A stretch of DNA of 64,000 bases. Source: Myxocyprinus asiaticus. Its lineage: Eukaryota > Chordata > Actinopteri > Cypriniformes > Catostomidae. The DNA lies in contig NC_059358.1 of the NCBI RefSeq assembly GCF_019703515.2, positions 45,146,594 through 45,210,593 on the forward strand, given 5' to 3'. The notes under the pieces are model-generated. The model was not told where the DNA came from, ran no database searches, and saw nothing but the letters and a program-made list of their open reading frames with translations. Below, one piece after another: positions 1 to 11,831 of the stretch (its first letter is position 1; every line of letters begins with the position of its first letter). Position numbers and translations under genes: made by a program.

Positions 1-164
1 CCTCATTAAGTAGCTTAAATATAGCTAGCTACTTTTTGATAGTAACTTGTAGTGTAGCTAACTACTTTTTCAAAAGAGTAGCTTGACTGTATCTTAACTA
101 CTTAAAATTATGAGTAACTTGTAGCTTGTCAAACTACAGTTTCAAAGTAGCTTCCTCAACACTG
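1..164 (-). mobile_element. Terminal fragment of a DNA transposon
   Basis: Sequence rich in repeated GTAGCT/AGCTAC words ends at 160-164 in CACTG. Read on the minus strand it starts CAGTGTTGAGGAAGCTACT, which resembles the terminus of a very common fish DNA transposon family (family match from memory). The other end lies outside the window. No protein is coded. Confidence 0.4.
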
Positions 165-391
165 TGAATAAAACACATGTAAGAACCAAATGTACCATTG
201 GCTTTTTTGCATCAATCACACCAAACCTGGCACATTGTGTCTTTTTTTTTTTTTTTATGTAAAGATAAACACAAATTACATTTGATAGCAATGGTGGAAC
301 CAAGATTATCAGTGAATAGCATCTTAAATTTCAGTCTGTTCCTCACCCAAAGTTATCAGATTAGCTGTTGTGATTTTGATTCAGTCTTTTA

Positions 392-819
392 TTTATTTAT
401 TTAATTAATTTTATCCTGTTTTCTCCCAATTTGGAATGCCCAAATTTCCACTTCTCGTGGTGGCGTGGTTACTCACCTCAATCCGGGTGGCGGAGGACAA
501 GTCTAAGTTGCCTCCACTTCTGAGACTGTCAATCTGTGCATCTTATCACGTGGCTCACTGTGCATGACACCACGGAGACTCTACATGCGGAGGCTCATGC
601 TACTCTCTGCGATCCACGCACAACTTAGAGAGCAAGAACCACTAATTGCGACCACGAGGAGGTTAACCCATGTGACTCTACCCTCCCTATCAGTCGGGCC
701 AATTTGGTAGCTTAGGAGACCTGGCTGGAGTCACTCGGCACACCCTGGATTCAAACTCGCGACTCCAGGGGTGGTAGTCAGCTTCAATACTTGCTGAGCT
801 ACCCAGGCCCCCAGTGACA
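392..819 (-). mobile_element. tRNA-derived SINE, family A
   Basis: The tRNA-like head is at the right end (about 735-812, minus strand) with an A-box-like GTAGCTCAGC and a B-box-like GAGTTTGAATCC. The body runs leftwards to the CTCCCAATTTGG tail region near 425. A 9-bp direct repeat AGTCTTTTA lies on both sides (383-391 and 820-828) and is the probable target-site duplication. Four other copies of the family occur at 5746, 50221, 59660 and 62532. It is Pol III-type and has no coding capacity. Confidence 0.85.
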
Positions 820-829
820 AGTCTTTTAA

Positions 830-2045
830 TCCATTCACCAAAAAGATTTGTTCAGATTTGTTCATTGATTCGTTCATTGACATTGAAGTTAGGCCTTTGC
901 ACCTTCTGATGGCACCAAATGACCACCTTTTAAGTAATTGCATTGAACTAAAGGCTGCATTGAATTCATGACCAGAACAAGTCTAATGTCCTTCAGTAAA
1001 GTGTGTGTGTCTACAGTTCTACTAAGAGACTTCAGCACTGCAGAATGTTTAAGCATCATAAACATTTCCCCACAAATGACAACAAAGAATATCATATTGT
1101 GAACTGCTGAGCATTACTTTTTATCAAGCTATACATAAAGACAACAATCCTAGCCTTAAAATTAATTATGAGTTAAAATAACATTTGTACAGTATGTCCT
1201 TGTAATGTGTGGTCATCACTCACTTTTATTCATAATTAATCCGGCCCCTTCTCTTCAGCAGATCCTCGTTCATGATGACTGATTCGTCCATGTCGTTCTC
1301 GAACAAGTGTACCAGTACATTCGGTTTATTCACCAATGAAATGACCAACTAGTTCATTGAAGGGGTGTATTTGTTCAGTTCAAACCAATGATATGCTCCT
1401 TCACAGCAAGTTCTCAAATGCTATTGGCTCGTAGTATCATAAAAGCCGGAAAAGCAACACAGACAGAATTTGCATGTCTACAAATGTACAAAGACACTTT
1501 AACCATTTTTGCCACAAATGACAAGAAAGTATGTTTTATTGTTCTTATATTTTGTCAAATGCTGGGCTTCACTTTTATTAAGACAGTAAAAGTTCAAGAA
1601 AAGCCTAAATATCTTACACTCTACACCAAAGCACAACATTTACAATCGTTTTTCATGTCATTTTAACTGTACATCTTAAGTCATTTTTACACATTCATAA
1701 ATCTGGGATAATGTTTTGTGCATACTGTACCAAAACTTGTCCTTTCTCTCCGTGTTGAACATGATTGACTCACATGCCGAACTGAACAAACAACATACCT
1801 CTTCTCATTCAGTCGGTCAGCAAATCCTCATTAACAAATGAGATGACTGAGTGATTCATTAATTTCGTTCGTGAACGAGTATCCTAGTACATTCATTTCT
1901 TTCATGAACGAGATGTCTCATTCAGACTCCAACGACCGACTCAATTGGTTCAGGGAAGTATTCCTTTAGCGGGTCGAACCAATGATATGCTACTTCACAG
2001 CCCGCATTTGAATGCTATTGGCTCGCATACATTCAGTCTTTACAG
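830..2045. repeat. Diverged tandem duplication of a dispersed repeat
   Basis: Two diverged copies follow one another. Anchors are CCACAAATGACAA near 1070 and 1512, and CCAATGATATGCT followed by GCTATTGGCTCG near 1385-1431 and 1978-2026. The offset grows from about 440 to about 595 bp because of indels. Both contain many TTCATTCATGAACGA-like words. No long reading frame is shared between copies, so this looks like a non-coding repeat. Confidence 0.55.
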
Positions 2046-2082
2046 GCATGAAATGCAAACAAAGCAGTCCCGCGCTTCCACT

Positions 2083-2180
2083 TTTGTGTCCCACAGAACA
2101 AAATAACAGCATGAGGGTGAGTTAATAGTGACAGAATTTTTTTTTTTTTCTTTTTGGAGAACTATTCCTTTAAACCCTCC
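2083..2180 (+). mobile_element. MITE fragment, ACTCACC family
   Basis: Contains CAGAACAAAATAACAGC, GAGGGTGAGTTAATAGTGAC and a terminal AGAACTATTCCTTTAAA. These match the end of a family whose better copies are at 4350, 11452, 36205 and 47352. It is a short end fragment broken by a T-rich run. Confidence 0.55.
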
Positions 2181-3699
2181 TTCTGTATTCTGATTACTAG
2201 CATTGACACAGTCAATGCACACTGCATTACCTGGGAATTTCACATCAATATATACAGTACATCACAAATCACTGGTTAAAGTTTAGTCAATCGAAAGTTA
2301 GAGAAAGAAACTAAAGGATGTTTAGCCTTGTGTTTGCCTTGCATCAACTGCATAGTGTTTCAGCCTATACTGTGCCCAGGAATCATTGAAAATCGGAAGG
2401 TAGGATGTAGAGAAAAATCACAGTGTTTGTTCCATCGGAGCATTTCCTTTTTTTATATAAAAAAGCTTTTGTAATTTCCATTTCGTCAAACCAAACCACA
2501 AGCCCGAAAAAATGCAACCATTTGCAAAGCTTTTGCCTCAAGACAAAAGAAATCATAGCTCACACCCTCTCCAGTCTGCAGTAATCATGGATATTTCATA
2601 ATGGCAGGCTGCAATTGTCGCTCCCATGATTATGCGGCACTTTAAAGCTCGTTATGTAAGGAGTACTTTACAGCAATCAGTGTCTCTTTGAGACTGTTCA
2701 TCCAAGCTCCTTTTAGCTCTCCTATGGAATGCATCTATACAAGTTCAAGGCCTATAATGTTATTTCACCAGTTTATGACACACCTTCTATCAAATATACA
2801 TGAAAGAGAATGTCATTTCATTAGAATTCAAAGAAATGCAGTAAACTGGAATTGATGAATGTAACATACAATGTAAAATTTTGTGAAGTAGTGATTTTAT
2901 ACCCAGTAGAAATTACAAACATGTAACAACTATTCAAAGACACTGAAGAATCATCAACTGATGCATGAGCTGATATGATGTGAGAGGTTAATTTAGTGTC
3001 ATATACAGTATGTCTCTTTTGTTCTCTGATGGATTTGTTGAGCTGCATACCTGGAGTAGGGCTGTAATGCAGGTTCGCTTTCAATTTAGTGCTTCAGTGA
3101 GCATGCCTGAAATAGGTTTTGAAGTCTTACATGTAAGCATGTCAGACATTTTTAATTAAACTCTACCTATTTCTGTTACATTTCAGACATTCTATATGAT
3201 ATGTGAATAAATGAAAATGGGGTTTAAGGTAGATTGTTGAAGATTGTTAATAAAGAGCAGGGTTGTGCACTGTTTGGAACTGAAATAAGAATGCCAAATA
3301 AATTCTAATTAATGTCCTGAATTTTAAATGAACTTGAATTGAGGTAGCAAACTGGGTGTAGAAGTGCAATTTAAATTGATGTAGAATTAAAATGGAATTA
3401 AATTCAAAGAAATTAATATGACTTGTTTATTTTTTTAATAATACATTTTATATTTACCAGTTTAAAATGAAAAACATTTTCATACACACAACACATGAGG
3501 TATTTCCAGAAACAATACACTGTAAAAAAAAAATTCTTAAATCAAATAATGCTAACAAGTTTATTGATCATTGCAGTTTTTTCTCTCGGTTTGGCAACTG
3601 ACAACTTTCAGGAACATGTATACAACACACCAACAACCAAAGCAGCAAATTGGATTAATGCATTTTAGTTCAAATTGGCCTACACACTCACCCTTTTGC
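2181..3699. other. AT-rich stretch without recognised features
   Basis: No coding region with a recognisable domain and no repeat boundaries were found. Short frames here are scattered and of ordinary composition. The part around 2560-2760 is of more even composition and could be unique host sequence (intron or intergenic), which I infer only from the absence of known repeats. Confidence 0.4.
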
Positions 3700-3840
3700 C
3701 AGCACGAACTGGTGCATGAACAATAACCCCAGTGCAAATAGTGGCAGATATTAATTGCACCCCAACCCTGGTGCAAATAATGGTAGATACTAACTGCACC
3801 CTGGTGCAAATAGTGTCAGATACTATTTGAACCCATATGT
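3700..3840. repeat. Minisatellite-like tandem repeat
   Basis: Three to four degenerate copies of a 40-50 bp unit containing GGTGCAAATAGTG, GCAGATACTA and TTGCACC follow each other. Unit starts are near 3708, 3750, 3770 and 3810. Confidence 0.6.
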
Positions 3841-3894
3841 AAATACTAACATACAGCGTGGGCATCACTGCAGTGTGTTTGTGTTTATTTAGAG

Positions 3895-4145
3895 TCCCAC
3901 AGACACACTACATTAACCCCTACCCCTAAACCTAACCTTAACATTACCTTAGAGAAAATAACCTCGGTTTTACTACAGTAACATGGTTTCACCATGGTAT
4001 TTTTTGTACATTTACAGTAACCACAAAATTAACCATGGTTACTATATTACCACCATAATTCTGTACTAACTCTATGGTTAATTGCATTAAAACTATGCTT
4101 TCTGCCATAAAAACATGGTTACTATAATATTAGTAATACAGTAAT
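3895..4145. repeat. Dispersed repeat rich in ATGGTTACTA words
   Basis: Dense in ACCATGGT, ATGGTTACTATA and related inverted words, with local hairpins around ACCATGGTAT (about 3990) and ACCATGGTTA (about 4033). It resembles small non-autonomous DNA elements but no end could be fixed. Confidence 0.35.
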
Positions 4146-4349
4146 GCAATCTACACACAAGCGATGCCGAGCCGTGGGAACGAGTGTGATCGACAAACCC
4201 CACCTCTGGATCAAACCCTTCTCTGCACTCCTCAACATTCACCGTGACCAAATCACTGTGATGAAATCAACATTTATGTTCATTTTCTGTCTATTATTTT
4301 AAGTAGAATTAAAGGAAATATTAAGAGTGGAAGCACGTAATCAGATGGG

Positions 4350-4575
4350 AAAAAGAGTCAGAAGACATGGATTTAACCACTTGTGTCATATAGATTACTT
4401 CTTTGCTGCTTTTATGTCCTTTTTGAAGCACATTGGTCCCCATTGACTTGCATTATATGGTTATATCTCCATCTAAATATCTTCCTCTGAAGAAAGAAAG
4501 TCATACGAGTTTGAGACGGCATAATGGTGAGTAAATAAAGCTGAGATAATTTTGAGTGAACTATTCATTTAAATA
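4350..4575 (+). mobile_element. MITE, ACTCACC family
   Basis: The same element as at 36205-36475: a TTTAACCACTTGTGTCATAT block, a CATTGACTTGCATTATATGG block, AGAAAGTCATACGAGTTTGAGA, GGTGAGTAAAT, and a terminal GTGAACTATTCATTTAA. The ends are weakly inverted, and there is no coding sequence. Confidence 0.65.
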
Positions 4576-4584
4576 ATGCACATT

Positions 4585-4626
4585 TATAATAATAATAATA
4601 ATAATAATCAATAATAATAATAATAA
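4585..4626. repeat. AAT trinucleotide microsatellite
   Basis: About 13 AAT units in the run, with one interruption (AATCAATAATAA) in the middle. Confidence 0.95.
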
Positions 4627-4639
4627 GGAGATTTGCTAG

Positions 4640-5280
4640 ATTTACCCTTCTAAATAAAAGTAAAAATATGTCATCAAACCCTGTGAAAAGTTTCCATACT
4701 AGAGCAGTTCTCTCTTTTTCTAAGAAATAACTGTATAAATCTGCCCAGCAACAGTCTATAGTACAGGCTGTGTGTACAGGCCTACAGGGGGATCTTTAAA
4801 CTGGGCTCCATGGTTGTTAATGAATTATCTATTTGATTGGCTCACAAAACAGTCACCTGCTACCTAAAATCCAGCTCCATTTTATCACTGTCAGGGCATC
4901 CAACTCATCACAGCAGGGTGCATATGAGTGAAAGCTTGTTAGTGTCTTTGTTGATCCAATCAATAATCACGATATGGTGTTCCTGGCCCCAGCTGTCTGC
5001 GGTTCATTAACAGAGGGGCAAGTGTCCTATGCACTGTTGTACACACTGTGCCCTGATCAGGGGGCTCAAAATGATGGAAAGAGCAACTGAATGTCAAAGA
5101 ATATGTGTGGTACTGTATCTCTAAACTGCTTCAAAGGGTGCTGAAGACTAAAAGGAACATGTGATGAAGCAAAGATGGCATTCTAGATTCTGGTAGCCAG
5201 CTCTTTCAGCAAATCTGATGAACCACATTAACAAGTAAACAAGTTAACCTACTTCCAGAAAATCAAAGCTCCTGACAGAG
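4640..5280. other. Probable unique sequence, no recognised feature
   Basis: Moderate GC without obvious repeat words, including a well-balanced stretch at 4900-5110. No reading frame with a recognisable domain. It could hold a conserved non-coding element, but nothing in a single sequence can show that. Confidence 0.35.
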
Positions 5281-5283
5281 AGT

Positions 5284-5510
5284 ATGTTCACACCGCAGCT
5301 GAATGTGGCCCAAATCTGATTTTTTCCTTCACATGTGACACAGATCTGTTAATTGGATGATCATGTGAAGAGCTTTGAATATGACTTTCAAATCCGATCT
5401 GGACCACTTTCATATGTGGAAATAAAACGTATCAGATTTTTTACAATGTGTCTAAATGTGATTTAAATGTGATTTTTACATGAATCTACCTCAATATTCA
5501 ACATTTGCAT
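5284..5510 (+). mobile_element. Half of a hAT-like non-autonomous element
   Basis: Starts GTTCACACCGCAGCTGAATG followed by GGCCCAAATCTGATTTTT. This resembles the left end of a fish hAT-type MITE (remembered family). The matching inverted right end was not found, so this is a fragment. Confidence 0.4.
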
Positions 5511-5745
5511 GCTTTATTTCCAGCATATATACGCCTGTTATATTTTAAAACTTTTAAGTGTGAGTCATATCTGTCTAGTTAATGCATTTTTTTTTTTTTT
5601 TTAAGAAAATAAAAGTTTAGGCTTCATCCGTTTGGTTCAGTGATTGGTTTGGATTGCACGTTAAATATGCGTATGAAAAGATACAGATGTAGATTTATAT
5701 AACAGCTCTCTTTGCTCGTGTCACTCGCTCAAAAAACACAGTTTC

Positions 5746-6153
5746 GGGGCCTGGGTAACTTAGCAAGAAAAAACGCTGACTACCACCCCTGAGTCACGAG
5801 TTAGAATCCAGGGTGTACTATGTGACTCCAGCCAGGTCTCCTAAGCAACCAAATTGGCCGGTTGCTAGGGAGGGTAGAGTCACATGGGGTAACCTCCTCG
5901 TGGTCACTATAATCTGTGGTGAGTTGTGCGTGGATGCCGCGGGAATAGTGTGGGCCTCCACATGCGCTAGGTCTCCGCAGTAACGTACTCAACAAGCCCC
6001 ATGATAAGATGCGCAGATTGACGATCTCAGACACGGAGGCAACTGAGATTCGTCCTCCGTCACCTGGATTGAGGTGAGTCACTACGCCACCACGAGGACC
6101 TAGAGTGCAATGGGAATTGGGCATTCCAAATTGGGGAGAAAAAAAAAACACAC
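5746..6153 (+). mobile_element. tRNA-derived SINE, family A, with clear target duplication
   Basis: The head GGGGCCTGGGTAACTTAGCA is a degenerate tRNA 5' half with an A-box-like segment, and GAGTTAGAATCC near 5800 is a degenerate B box. The body continues through CTCCAGCCAGGTCTCCTAAG to an A-rich tail ending in CA repeats. A perfect 10-bp direct repeat ACACAGTTTC flanks it (5736-5745 and 6154-6163), as expected of LINE-mediated insertion. Confidence 0.92.
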
Positions 6154-6163
6154 ACACAGTTTC

Positions 6164-7456
6164 TGTATTTCTCAAACTGTACCAAAATCCGAATGCAAGC
6201 CAGTCAATGGAAATCTGAAATAAATAAAGATAACTCTTCTTACTTTACATATATGTAATGCCGTTTATCCTGCTGTCTTTCGAGTTCATGGTGTGTTTCG
6301 CTCATAGGTAATATGACACTTGAACTTCGATGATTATTTAAAATCCACGATATATGAAGGCAAATGACTACATACAAATATTTTATCCATAAATGTTCTT
6401 TCTCCATCCTGGTTGCATTTATTTGTGTAATTAAAATGACAGTAAGCTGGCTAAATTCAATGAACTTAAATGAATTTGTTTGGGGGGGCAAATGCTGGGG
6501 GGGGGGGGGGGATTTGCGATAAACCAAAACTTATGCAACAAAGTGTTTATTTTTTATATTTTAAGCATGACGTCATCACGTACAACATTTTATCAATAAA
6601 AGGCCATTTGAATGGAAACAGGCAGAAGACGGCAAATTTCTAAATTCTTTTACGCATTTTCACTTTGTCGATAACAAAACAGCATGAAAAGTGGATGGAA
6701 ACTAGGTTAATGTCATTCTTCTAGATTAATGTGTGATGGACTCGAAAGCCTTCGTTTAGCCTTAAAAAACCTTGGCTCCATCCTACCACCATCCTGGTCA
6801 CAACAGTTCTCATGCAAAGTAATTTGAACTGTGATATACAAACATCATCTAATATTTCTTAAATGTTTCTTAAATAAAAGAATGTTATATAAAATGCAGC
6901 CAAGTAATCATGTAAGGCCATATGGCAATTTCATTCTTAATTCAATCAATCATGCAGCCTTAAATGGATACCATACCGATGTCTCAGAAGTCAAAGTTTG
7001 CAGAGTCATTGTGGATGTTTTCCCCACATCATGAACAGTAAGTGCCACTTTTACAACTGTCACGTCGGTAATGGTGGTTTATCCTATTTTACATGATAGT
7101 ATTATTTCTGGATTGTGCATTCATATTCCCAGGTCTCCCCAAAAAAACTCCTGTCCATTTTTTCCAATTATTTGTACAGGTTTTTAATTATTCATTCAAA
7201 TAAATGTGATATTATTGCACTACTTTATCTCGTTGTCTGATTTAGAATGGGCAGAACTCTAGATGTGAAAACCCATAGAAAGTAACCATTATTTTTATTT
7301 TTCCGAAATCTGCACAGCAAAAATCAATGACAACTGTAACTAATCAATGCTGGCAAGTGACATGGCACAACAGTATTGCCGTTGAGGAGAAAGCAAAGTG
7401 AAGACAATGTGATTAATCTCAATAGTCATTTGAAAATTCATATAATATATATATAT
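6164..7456. other. AT-rich stretch with a 15-base G run and one dispersed repeat
   Basis: A run of 15 G lies at 6497-6511, close to a shorter one at 6482-6488. The part 6945-7150 is a diverged copy of the sequence at 61188-61435: both share GCAGCCTTAA, TGGATACCATAC, GATGTCTCAG and TTATTTCTGGATTGTGCATT. No gene was recognised in this stretch. Confidence 0.5.
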
Positions 7457-7660
7457 TTAAAGGGGTCATAAAATGATTTTTTTTTTTTTTATTATTATTA
7501 AATTTTCTTCCTTGAGGTTCACTTACAATGTCAGTAATGTTTTTTGCACAAAAACCATTCACAATGTAGTATTACATGAACTTTTTCTACCCTGACTTTG
7601 GCCATCTGTCTGAAACACTCGGTTTTCTATGTACTTCACCTTTAAGACACGGCAACTTTT
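7457..7660 (+). mobile_element. Left-end fragment of a TTAA-flanked DNA element
   Basis: TTAA (7457-7460) followed by AGGGGTCATAAAATGA and then an internal segment that also occurs at 9738-9870 (CTTCCTTGAGGTTCACT, GGCCATCTGTCTGAAACACT). It is therefore a second copy of the element at 9505-10836. No inverted right end is seen, so it is truncated. Confidence 0.7.
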
Positions 7661-8329
7661 ATGATTGCCTAACGCTGGGTTCAGCATGAATGAATGGTTA
7701 CATTTACATAGCGCTTTTCTGACACTACACTCAAATCGCTTTACAAAGTGAACAGGATTCTCCTCAGCCATCACTAGTGTGCAGCATCCACCATCCTCCA
7801 TGAGTGTGGCCAAAGATCTTATAGTACTGAGATAACAACCTTCGCAGTTCTGTCATTGGAGAGAGCATAATGGCTGTAACGGTCAACTAGCATTTTATGA
7901 CAGTTTGCTGATGCTATACATATGAATGGAGAGAGCCGTAAACAGACACCTTCAGGTCGTAAAATCGACCGTGACTTCTCTTATAAAACAGCAATTTTAT
8001 CATCGTAAACTCCACACAGTTCTCCCAAAAGGAATTTGTGTAAAACATGTTGAAGATCAACAGACAGGCGGTTAATTCATTAAATGATTTTGTTTCCTCA
8101 CAAAAGCGGTTTATTCAGCGTTGTGAAGCATTTCCTCCATAGACATCCATTCAAAAAGAATGGCCTCGTCTCCTCGCCAGTGTACCACCACAGAATGTCT
8201 ATGGAACGGCCACATTACACTAAACTATTAAGCTAACCTTGTAGGCGCGAGCGGCGCAGAAAAGAAAGTTATCTATGGGTCCTATGCCAAATTTTTTCTT
8301 AAATAAGGTCATAATAAGCTGAGGTTATT
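7661..8329. other. Unclassified, probably repeat-derived
   Basis: Contains TTACATTTACATAGCGCTTTT near 7698 and CCACAGAATGTCTATGGAA near 8190, words that I associate with dispersed cyprinid repeats. No boundaries or coding sequence were found. Confidence 0.3.
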
Positions 8330-8567
8330 GCCCTTTACAAAAACAGAGTTCACTGCAAACTTGTCGCAAATTCGACACTGATCATTTTCACATAAAAATA
8401 AGCTTTGCGGCAAATTGTTTATTGTTTCCAGGTTTACCGGAGGTTCACCACTACCGGTGAAGAGCAGCAAACTTCTGGCAAACATTTCTGGTGAATCACA
8501 AGCTCATTTGCATGAGAAAATGACAAGCGGCAAATTTGCAGCTAGTTACGATTTTTTTGTAAGGGGC
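8330..8567. mobile_element. Small hairpin MITE
   Basis: The left end GCCCTTTACAAAAACAGA and the right end, read inverted (GCCCCTTACAAAAAAATCG), match imperfectly over about 60 bp, including CTGCAAACTTGTCGCAAATT against CTGCAAATTTGCCGC. The whole element is near-palindromic and 238 bp long. The open frame across it is a by-product. Confidence 0.65.
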
Positions 8568-9504
8568 TGCTTCAAGGACAACTGCGGGCAGTCACACACA
8601 CTTCATCTTTATCAGCACTTGGTAGTGATGTTGTGTCTATTCTGTACACCAATATACACGGAATGGCAAAAGGTCCAGCAGTTAATTAATTCTTTCCATT
8701 ATTATGTTATTTTATTGAGTTTACTTGCATGCAGACATATAAATTGTAGTGTACTATTGGTTCGGTTTGAATAATTTTGGAATTACGTATTTCTTTGGCA
8801 AGTAAATATGTAATAAGCACAATCTGCTACCCTTTGAAGTCATGATCATGGTTTGTTTTGCAATAAAAATGGCTGACTATACAATTCTTTACATATAAAA
8901 CAAACACAGGCAGGTGAAACATTACAATTACACTTGTTACTCACCAGCATTACTGTCATGTCCAATATTGTTGCCACTGCTACATCTTTCAATACATTTT
9001 TCTTTGCAAAGCCTCCCGAATCCTTGGTTCTCAGAAGAATTAATTTCATCCATGAATCCAAATGATCCAAACATTTGAATCTGAACTTCGTTTGAATTAG
9101 CCAGTCATTCCTATCATTGGGATCCTTCAGAAGACTATGCAGAGATACAGTTTTTCCACAACCAGGAACACAAAAACAGCTGGGGACCTAATTTTACTCT
9201 TTTTGCTGGTTAAAAGCAAACTAGTCACAATAGTACCAGTTTCAGTTTTGCAGTAGCCCAGCCGCTTTCTCTCTGTCAACTCACCGGCCGCACTGATTGT
9301 GTATGTTGTGGAGGCGAGGACAATGCAAATGACACTACACTCTGAAGTCACAATGTAGCCGATTTCAAAACGAATCTGCCCCCCCCACCCAACCAATTTG
9401 TGTTAAATTAAAGGTAGGATAACATCAATTAAATATCTGTTTCACAGTTTGAATTAATGGCCATAAACTTGCTCGGCTCAATATCTGACAATGCCTTGTT
9501 TGTG
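8568..9504. other. No recognised feature
   Basis: AT-rich, with a short C run at 9380-9388. No domain-bearing frame, SINE head or inverted-repeat pair was found. Confidence 0.35.
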
Positions 9505-10836
9505 TTAAAGGGGTCATGAAATATTTTTAATAATTGAGTGGAGTGGTGGTGGCGTAGTGGGCTAAAGCACATAACTGGTAATCAAAATAAAGGTTGCTGG
9601 TTGAATCCCCACAGCCATCACCATTGTGTCCTTGAGCAAGGCACTTAACTCCAGGTTGCTCCAGGGATTGTCCCTGTAATAAGTGCACTGTAAGTCACTT
9701 TGGATAAAAGAATCTGCCAAATGCATAAATGTAATTGTATTATCTTCCCTGAGGTCCACTGATAATGTTGGTAAAGTTGTTTTGCCCGAAAACTGTCGTA
9801 GTTTAGTAATAAATGATAATTTTCCACCCTGTTTCTGGCCCTCTGTCTCAAATGCTCTGTTTTGGTCACAGCCTTTCATTTAAACTTCAGTGTAATAGCC
9901 CACTGTTATGATTGGCTAATATCGTGTAGCCCCTCAAATTCAGCGATATTTGAAACTCAATTGGAAGAGAATAAACAAGCTTGCCACAACATTATAAAAC
10001 GACATTTCAAGGTTTACACAATGCACATCCAACACATTGCATCCGGATATTTTAAAATTCACTCAAGCACATCAGCACCACATCAAACCGTTTACTCACG
10101 GTTTCGCTGTCAATTCCAAATGTTTTTAACAGCCCCATTCTTTAATAAAAGTTCCTTTGCAAAGCTTGAATCATATGATGACTGGTTCACAAGCAGTCCA
10201 TGCTGATATTAGCCACACAAACACAGTCCATAGCACGGTAAAACATGATGCACACACATAGGTGCACTGATGCACAGATTGCCAGAAATGCATCCAAATG
10301 GTCAAAGAGGTCCAGCTAGTGCTTGTTTACATACACCAACAATTGAAAATAGCACAGATGGGCACAAGAACAGCAAGACGCAGAGCAGCTGAATGAAGCT
10401 AGACGGAGTCTTATTTTCTGAGTTGCAAGTGAAGCAACGTCTTTTAAAAGCAGTGCGATAAACATGACAGCAGTCAGACGTTGGTGTAATGCATGTTAAA
10501 TGCACACACAATAAAAAAAATTCAAAATAGTCCAGATGTGTCTTGTTTGGTATTCAGGAACAGTTGGTCACACTAGGCCTGTCTAGTCCCTCTCTGTTTA
10601 CGACATGAACTGAGAGCCAGTGTGCGGGGCCAAGGGTGCGATGACATGTTGTGGTGCAAGTAAATACAACTGAACAATGTCTCGTGACGTCACGAATACA
10701 CAGTTTTGAAAATTAGATGTTTCAGCAGGGGTCCAGTTTTGAGTTCTGAAATTTACAGTATGTTTTATAGTACAGTTACTTCTTATATGTCTAAATATGT
10801 AGGAAAATTAGATTTTCCATTTCATGACCCCTTTAA
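9505..10836. mobile_element. TTAA-flanked non-autonomous DNA transposon
   Basis: TTAA at 9505-9508 is followed by AGGGGTCATGAAAT. The right end reads ATTTCATGACCCC then TTAA at 10833-10836. These are perfect inverted termini beside identical TTAA targets, as made by the piggyBac and Kolobok superfamilies. No transposase domain is visible in the 1.3 kb between, so it is a deletion derivative. It is interrupted by a SINE at 9537-9731. A fragment of another copy lies at 7457. Confidence 0.8.
9537..9731 (+). mobile_element. tRNA-derived SINE, family B
   Basis: The head GTGGTGGTGGCGTAGTGGGC resembles an A box, and GCTGGTTGAATCCCCAC a B box. The body has CCTTGAGCAAGGCACTTAAC and GTAAGTCACTTTGGATAAAA. 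The short repeat TAATTG on both sides (9531-9536, 9732-9737) is a plausible target duplication inside the host TTAA element. The same family occurs at 55865. Confidence 0.85.
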
Positions 10837-11451
10837 TGATATGAACAAGTTAATGTTTTGAATTTAAAACTATCTGATTATAAAGTTTGCCACTGCAACA
10901 TCAATGTTTCCTTTAAGGTTCTTGGGAAAACATTACGTCAATAACATTCCCGTGCATGATCCTCCAGAAGTATCTTCCATATTTGCTCAAGGGCATTCTG
11001 TTTGATCCAATCACCTGAGCCGTGAATGCCATGTGATTAATTATTCTGGAGCCACAGAAAAATGACGTCCTGACAATGCTGATTGGCTGATGGCACCACA
11101 AGAACACACGCAGTCCCAAACCTGTCACTTGTAACTGTCATGCTATATAGAGCATTCAAAAACATTGGGCAATAGTAAAACATCTAATATAATGTAATGA
11201 AATCAGTGGCATAACTAGGGGTGTGCAGGGAAGCCATTATTTGTATCTGCTCCCATCGCAAAGTTATCTGTATCTGTATTCAGATAGAACAGGTAGTATA
11301 TCAAATCTAAATGAAACGGCCATTTATTTATGTTATTCTATTACATGTATAGTTTCTATAAATAAAAAATGCATATGCGTAATAATAGCCTGAATTATTC
11401 TGAATAGATGTACACTCTATGGAGCATTTAAACCTTTATCGAGCATTTTGA
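10837..11451. other. No recognised gene
   Basis: The part 11206-11290 (GTGGCATAACTAGGGGTGTG) is weakly reminiscent, inverted, of 39640-39715, suggesting a shared dispersed repeat. Otherwise nothing was recognised. Confidence 0.3.
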
Positions 11452-11831
11452 CTTTTTTTTTGGAATGAAAAAATGAAAATTCTCCCATGATTTACTCACC
11501 CTGCTAGCATCCTAGATGTGTGACTTTCTTCTGCAGAACACAAATGAAGATTCTTAGAAGAATATTTCAATTCTGTAGATCCATACAATGCAAGTGAATC
11601 GGTGCCAACATTTTGAAGCTCCTAAATCCACATAAAGGGAGCATAAAAGTAATCCATATGATTCCAGTGGGTAAATACATAACTTCTAAAGGAATATGAT
11701 AGGTGTGGGTGAGAAACAGATCAATATTTAAGTAATTTTTTATCATAAATTCTCCTCCCTGCCCAGTAGGAGGCAATACGCACAAAGAATGGTGAATGTG
11801 AATCACCAAAAACAGAAGGTGAAAGTGAAGT
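11452..11831 (-). mobile_element. MITE, ACTCACC family, longer copy
   Basis: AATGAAAATTCTCCCATGAT, TTTACTCACCCT, a CTTCTGCAGAACACAAATGA block, CATACAATGCAAGTGAATCG and CCAACATTTTGAAGCTCC match the inverse of 36205-36475. An extra right part (CTCCTCCCTGCCCAGTAGG) extends it. Confidence 0.65.

Noticed and set aside
5746..5820. tRNA-like head with A and B boxes
   Set aside because: Degenerate cloverleaf attached to a SINE body with target duplication; not a functional tRNA gene. The same applies to the other SINE heads.
9862..10206. 114-codon plus-strand frame
   Set aside because: Lies inside a non-autonomous TTAA element and has no recognisable domain or protein-like composition.
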